From: Streptomyces coacervatus
GTDB taxonomy: Bacteria; Actinomycetota; Actinomycetes; Streptomycetales; Streptomycetaceae
DNA: 64,000 nucleotides
Assembly (NCBI RefSeq): GCF_029223485.1
Contig: NZ_JARHTP010000015.1
Span: forward strand, 124,001-188,000
Direction of reading: 5' to 3'
Below, piece by piece: positions 60,768 through 64,000 of the stretch. The stretch's first letter is position 1; each line of letters begins with the position of its first letter. The position numbers were made by a program, and so were the translations under genes. The notes under the pieces were generated by a model, which saw only the letters and a program-made list of their open reading frames with translations, did not search any database and was not told the origin of the DNA.

Positions 60768-60918
60768 TCACCATTCGGCCGGCAGGGACACCAGGCCGTA
60801 CACGGTGGCGAACCTTCGGAACGGGATCTCCTCGGAGGGGATGGCGAGCCGTAGTGCGGGAAGGCGGCGGACCAGCGCCGCGCCCAGGAACTTCAGGCAG
60901 TACGGGCTGCAGTCGGCG
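60768..60918 (-). pseudogene. Cytochrome P450 C-terminal remnant
   Basis: In a minus-strand frame that starts without its own initiation codon, the sequence reads SDADCSPYCLKFLGAALVRR then LPALRLAIPSEEIPFRRFAT and VYGLVSLPAEW before the stop at 60768. The end (LLRRLPxLRLAxPxEExPFR ... L-G-x-x-x-LPVxW) is that of bacterial P450s just after the haem-binding Cys, which here may be the C of PYC with part of the following helix deleted. It abuts the truncated toxin gene. Confidence 0.6.
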
Positions 60919-61134
60919 TCACTCTGCCAGGCTGCCCTTGAGACGGTGGTGGCGAGGTGTTTCGGTGGCCGGCCCGGGGTCTTGGCGCATGATCAGCCAA
61001 GCGCGGTATGTGTTCTCCCGTGCCTGCCGGCAAAGGCTCTCCCACCCCTTGGCCGAGGCCGCATCGGCGAAGCGGACTTCCCAATGGCCGTGCGCCGCTG
61101 GTGGCGCGGCGCGGTCACCGCGACCCGCACTCAC
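60919..61134 (-). pseudogene. Truncated RelE/ParE-like toxin
   Basis: 71 codons from GTG 61134, overlapping the antitoxin stop by four bases. HGHWEVRFADAASAKGWESL, CRQARENTYRAWLIMRQDPG and PRHHRLKGSLA match the first half of Streptomyces toxins that pair with Phd-like antitoxins; the family continues after the RLKG motif with a beta-sheet and WYL-type end. Here the frame stops right after GSLAE and runs into the P450 remnant, so the toxin has lost its catalytic C-terminal half and is probably inactive. Confidence 0.65.
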
Positions 61135-61610
61135 GCCAATGCCCTGGGATCGGGCGCCTGACCGTAGCCCTCACTGTGGTCCCCGGTCAGCGCCGCGAGG
61201 AGTTCCGGGTCGGAATGGACTTCTGCTGTGTGCTGCCAGGCGATGAGCAGTTGGGCCACGGAGGCGCTGTTGCCGACTGAGTCGGCGGCTCTCATGGTGT
61301 CGACGAGTTCGACGGCGAAGGCATGAACGTCGGCCTCGGGCAGGAAGCGGACCCAGGGGAAGGCGTCCGGCAGGATGTCCAGGAGCAGCTCCATACTGCC
61401 GGGATCCCGGCGCGCCATGGCCACCAGCATTCGGGTGGCGGCCGACACGACGGTCTGGTCCTGCTCGGCCCTGGCCGCGGTGGTGAGGACGAGGTCCTCC
61501 CCGTCCCTGCGGTGCAGCAGCAGCCGCGGCGACTCCTTGAGACGAGCGAGCGTCTGCTTGTTCTTGTTCACCAGCTCGGAGAAATTCACGGCGGCGTTCT
61601 CGGTGGGCAT
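61131..61610 (-). CDS. Phd/YefM-like antitoxin with long C-terminal domain
   Basis: 159 residues. N-terminal 45 residues fit Phd-type antitoxins (NFSELVNKNKQTLARLKESP, RLLLHRRDGEDLVLTT). The rest (QTVVSAATRMLVAMARRDPG, MELLLDILPDAFPWVRFLPE, LVDTMRAADSVGNSASVAQL, LIAWQHTAEVHSDPELLAAL) is all-helical and longer than normal Phd proteins, as in the Streptomyces variant. It would bind DNA and neutralise its toxin partner, but the partner downstream is truncated, so it may now be an orphan. Confidence 0.82.
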   Translation of the reverse strand: MPTENAAVNFSELVNKNKQTLARLKESPRLLLHRRDGEDLVLTTAARAEQDQTVVSAATRMLVAMARRDPGSMELLLDILPDAFPWVRFLPEADVHAFAVELVDTMRAADSVGNSASVAQLLIAWQHTAEVHSDPELLAALTGDHSEGYGQAPDPRALA

Positions 61611-61807
61611 GACTTTGAAACTACTTCGAAACTCACCTCGGCCCCATTACCCGGAGGAGTGACACATGGGCCTCCGGTGTCCTGCGGGCCACGGCGGCCG
61701 GACGGTGTTCAGCGAGCAGTACCGCCCGAACGGGATAGAGGTCCACCTCGTACTCGCGGGTGAGCTCCGCCTCGTTGACCGCACGCCCAAGAGGCGGACG
61801 AGGCTGA

Positions 61808-62026
61808 TCACTTGCTATCGAAAGCGGCGTGTACCCGCTGGGCCGCGCAGTGCCCGACGTCGACCGGCTGATGCAGGAGTTCGGGCTCGCCCAAGGGACT
61901 GCCCGCAAGACGCTGGTTCTGCTGGCCGAGATGGGCTACGTGCGAACGGTCGTCGGCAAGGGGTCCTTCGTCATCGAGCGCAAGACGGAAGACCAGCCCG
62001 CCGAAGCCAACGAGGCCGACGGCTGA
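61808..62026 (+). pseudogene. GntR winged-helix remnant
   Basis: The frame opens after a stop at 61805 and reads SLAIESGVYPLGRAVPDVDR, LMQEFGLAQGTARKTLVLLA, EMGYVRTVVGKGSFVIERK to the stop at 62026. That is the GntR DNA-binding domain (IESGVYPxGxxxPxVDRLMQEF ... GxGxFV) lacking its first helix. No start codon precedes the conserved part; GTG 61829 would give a 65-residue protein. The sequence between 61611 and 61807 shows no recognised gene. A complete terminator follows. Confidence 0.6.
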
Positions 62027-62043
62027 CAGCCCGCGTACGACGA

Positions 62044-62087
62044 CCGGGGCCCGTCCCACACCCCTGACGCCGTGGGACGGGCCCCGG
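62044..62087. terminator. Terminator, 16-bp perfect stem
   Basis: CCGGGGCCCGTCCCAC (62044-62059) pairs with GTGGGACGGGCCCCGG (62072-62087). Between the GntR remnant (plus) and the OmpA gene (minus); it serves convergent transcripts. Confidence 0.85.
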
Positions 62088-62117
62088 CGTTTGTTCCCGT
62101 GTGTCGTACGAGCCGGG

Positions 62118-62765
62118 TCAGCCCTCCCCTCGCGGGAACGTGACCTCGACTCGCCTGTTCTTCCTGCGGCCCGCCTCCGTGGAGTTGTCGGCGATCGGGT
62201 ACTGCTCGCCGTAGCCGCGTACCTCGAACGTGATGTTCGGGTCGTGGAGTTCCTGGTCCAGGACGTCCTGTACGGCGTTGGCGCGCTGCCTGGACAGGAC
62301 GTCGCCGTGGGCGGAGGAGCCGAGGTTGTCGGTGAAGCCGAAGACGCGGACCTTTGTCGCGTTCTGCTTCTTGATCTCGTCCGCGATCGCGGCAATACGG
62401 GACTTCGCCTCGCCGCTCAGCTTTGCGCTGTCCTTGCTGAACAGGACCTCGGCCTGCAAGGCGAACGTGACGTTCGAATTGGTGTCCTCGCGGCGTTCCT
62501 CGCCGCCCTGGTCCTCTACGACGGACTTGATGTCCAGGACTTTGGGCGAGGCGAGGGTCGCGCCCTCGGGGAGCTTGAGGTCGGGGTCGTTCGGGTCCAC
62601 TTTGACCGGGGCCGAGGCGGTGGCTTCGGTACCGGGCGGGACGCTCGGGCTGTCGTCCGCTTGGGCCGTCACGGCGCCGAAGACGTTTGTGGCGACCATG
62701 AGTGAGGCGGCGGTGAGGGTCAGGGCGAGGCGGGGCGCCCGTGTTCGCGGTGAGGTGTCGGTCAT
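62118..62765 (-). CDS. OmpA-family peptidoglycan-associated protein
   Basis: 215 residues. Sec signal at 1-36 (LALTLTAASLMVATNVFGAV, cleavage near TAQA-D), a linker, then an OmpA-C domain (about 100-213): VTFALQAEVLFSKDSAKLSG, EIKKQNATKVRVFGFTDNLG, GDVLSRQRANAVQDVLDQEL and GYGEQYPIADNSTEAGRRKN-RRVEV with the diaminopimelate-binding residues. It likely anchors to the wall. Last gene of a minus-strand group with the lipoprotein and TadE/G-like genes. Confidence 0.9.
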   Translation of the reverse strand: MTDTSPRTRAPRLALTLTAASLMVATNVFGAVTAQADDSPSVPPGTEATASAPVKVDPNDPDLKLPEGATLASPKVLDIKSVVEDQGGEERREDTNSNVTFALQAEVLFSKDSAKLSGEAKSRIAAIADEIKKQNATKVRVFGFTDNLGSSAHGDVLSRQRANAVQDVLDQELHDPNITFEVRGYGEQYPIADNSTEAGRRKNRRVEVTFPRGEG

Positions 62766-62773
62766 CGTGCGCC

Positions 62774-63355
62774 TCAGCCAGAGATCGAGATCGTGCCGCT
62801 GGAGAACGTCGGCAGTTGGAAGGTCACTTCCGAGGCGCTCGTCGGCGGGGAGGGGAACTGCATGAACACGGCCAGGCTCTCACCGGCCTTGATCGTCGAG
62901 AAACCCGTCGTTGTCAGCGGGCGGCCCTCCGTGTCGCGCAGCACGTAGTACCGCTTCTTGCCCTTCGAGTCGATGAGTGTGGCGCCGCCGAGGGATCTGC
63001 CGTTCCTGGTGATCTCGGTTTCATTGCCGCTCAACGCGGACGGAATCACGACGCTCTGGGCACCGTCGTTCTTCAAGTTGCCGTTCACGGTGACGAAGCC
63101 ACCCGAATCGCGCTGGGCGGAGGTGATCTGCAGAAGCAGCCCGTCCGAGCCCTTCAACTCGGCCAAGGGCGCCTCCGATTGCCCCTCCTGAGCATTCGGC
63201 TTGGACCCACCGTTCTTGGAGGCGGACGCCGACGTCTCCGGCTGCTTGCCGCCGTCCCCGCTACCACCGCAGCCGGCCACACCGACGGCCAGACCTGCCG
63301 CAACGGTCAACGCGACCATCCCCCTGCGGGCCTTCGTTGTGAACCGAATGCTCAT
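62774..63355 (-). CDS. Lipoprotein of unknown function
   Basis: 193 residues from ATG 63355. Signal MSIRFTTKARRGMVALTVAA ends in a lipobox VAG-C (GLAVGVAGCGGSGDGG), so the mature protein is lipid-anchored. After a Ser/Gly/Lys linker, a domain of about 115 residues (LLLQITSAQRDSGGFVTVNG, LIDSKGKKRYYVLRDTEGRP, SLAVFMQFPSPPTSASEVTF) has an immunoglobulin-like beta pattern. Eight bases separate its stop from the OmpA start, so the two are co-transcribed and may act together at the wall. Confidence 0.85.
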   Translation of the reverse strand: MSIRFTTKARRGMVALTVAAGLAVGVAGCGGSGDGGKQPETSASASKNGGSKPNAQEGQSEAPLAELKGSDGLLLQITSAQRDSGGFVTVNGNLKNDGAQSVVIPSALSGNETEITRNGRSLGGATLIDSKGKKRYYVLRDTEGRPLTTTGFSTIKAGESLAVFMQFPSPPTSASEVTFQLPTFSSGTISISG

Positions 63356-63386
63356 GCCTCTGCTTCCTTCTCCACTCGTCGTTCGC

Positions 63387-63992
63387 TTAGAGGTCGGCCA
63401 GATGGACGTCGAAGAGGTCCTTGGGTTCCGGCAGACCGGTCGGGTCGGCCGGGTCCGGTTCCCAAATCCGGTTGTCCTTGCAGGTGAGCTTCGGCAGGAC
63501 GTCGCTCCCGGCATCCTCACCAAGAGGGTCGAACGAACAGAGCGGTTCGATCACGGCTTTGGCGGACGCCGTGGCGTGCTTGCTCTCCGTACCAGGGACG
63601 ATCGAGTCTCCGACGGTCTTGTTCGTCTCCACCTCGACCGTGTAGCTCAGGTCCCACAGCTGCCCTGCGCATTGGCCGACGACGTGCGCGTCGTTCTGCG
63701 CCGCGAGTTCGTATGCACGGGGGCAACCGTCGAGTACGGCCGCACGGCCGTTGAGGATGTCCAGCCATTTCTTGGGATCGAGCAAGACGTCCTTCCACTG
63801 CCCTGCGAGCTTGTCCCGGGTGTCCTGCGCCGCCGCCAGAGCCGCCGCGTCGGCTGCCGTCTGGGCGCTGTTCCGGGTCGCCGCGGCCTGGCCGACCGCA
63901 AGATACGCGAACGCGAGAAAGAGCAGGCCCGCCACCACCGTGATGTAGATGGGGAAGGCCTGCCCTGCGTCGTCGTACTTGCGTGGCCGCAT
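63387..63992 (-). CDS. TadE/TadG-like pseudopilin-family protein
   Basis: About 201 residues from ATG 63992; a possible upstream continuation off the right edge cannot be excluded. MRPRKYDDAGQAFPIYITVV then AGLLFLAFAYLAVGQAAATR is the typical TadE/G N-terminus: short cytosolic part ending in DDAGQ-FP, a single helix (about 14-34) and NSAQTAADAAALAAAQDTRD. The extracellular part has four cysteines (DGCPRAYE, GQCAGQLW, PLCSFDP, LTCKDN), probably two disulphides. Such proteins belong to Flp-type pilus or secretion systems, but no other tad genes are in the window. First gene of the group with the lipoprotein and OmpA genes. Confidence 0.82.
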   Translation of the reverse strand: MRPRKYDDAGQAFPIYITVVAGLLFLAFAYLAVGQAAATRNSAQTAADAAALAAAQDTRDKLAGQWKDVLLDPKKWLDILNGRAAVLDGCPRAYELAAQNDAHVVGQCAGQLWDLSYTVEVETNKTVGDSIVPGTESKHATASAKAVIEPLCSFDPLGEDAGSDVLPKLTCKDNRIWEPDPADPTGLPEPKDLFDVHLADL

Positions 63993-64000
63993 CAACCGCC

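Overview
The window is a stretch of high-GC actinobacterial chromosome, almost certainly Streptomyces. Codon third positions are strongly G/C. A WhiB-like regulator, SpoIIE-type phosphatases fused to HATPase domains, DUF1707 and DUF4245 proteins and a roadblock/LC7 module are all present. Two intergenic repeat families common in Streptomyces occur several times. From memory (not checked), the order PBP - SpoIIE phosphatase - DUF402 - fumC - class I fumarase - DUF1707 - wblI - glpX - DUF4245 - nitroreductase - xseBA - ispH - ppgK follows the SCO5039-SCO5059 region of S. coelicolor. No rRNA, tRNA, CRISPR array or intact insertion sequence was seen.

Layout. 0-10.4 kb: a GH18-like membrane-anchored protein, a TPM-family-like coiled-coil membrane protein, a PAS-PAS-GAF-PP2C-HATPase phosphatase, a stand-alone HATPase, a NUDIX hydrolase, a GntR/UTRA regulator, a DUF4190-like membrane protein and a MarR regulator. 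10.4-13.3 kb: a Tat-exported beta-propeller protein, an SDR oxidoreductase and a divergent LysR regulator. 13.3-30.9 kb is the conserved core: ychF, DUF6542, ppgK, ispH, xseAB, nitroreductase, glpX, wblI, two unrelated fumarases, an XRE-DUF2690 protein, DUF402 and a second SpoIIE phosphatase. 30.9-37.7 kb is accessory: a very large secreted protein with a transglycosylase-like and a golvesin-C-like domain, broken by a one-base frameshift, then two small membrane proteins, a small secreted protein and gene debris. 37.7-57.4 kb is mostly ordinary: class A PBP, SPFH protein with a coupled small DNA-binding protein, PadR-ABC-FtsX operon, roadblock genes, AI-2E transporter, a wall-lytic protein with a candidate c-di-AMP leader, PhoH, uppS, winged-helix protein, methyltransferase, LLM oxidoreductase, DHFR-like reductase and DUF192.

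57.4-62.1 kb is the most interesting part. An EACC1 gene is followed by a single polypeptide that joins a cytosolic caspase-like protease, a transmembrane helix and an extracellular amino-acid-type periplasmic binding domain. The two genes are linked by three tandem 17-bp repeats that create two six-codon minicistrons, each stop overlapping the next start. Around them lie two coupled unknown genes, an intact Phd-like antitoxin with a truncated toxin, a cytochrome P450 tail and a GntR remnant, which marks a recombination-prone island. The window ends in a TadE/G-like gene, a lipoprotein gene and an OmpA-family gene on the minus strand.
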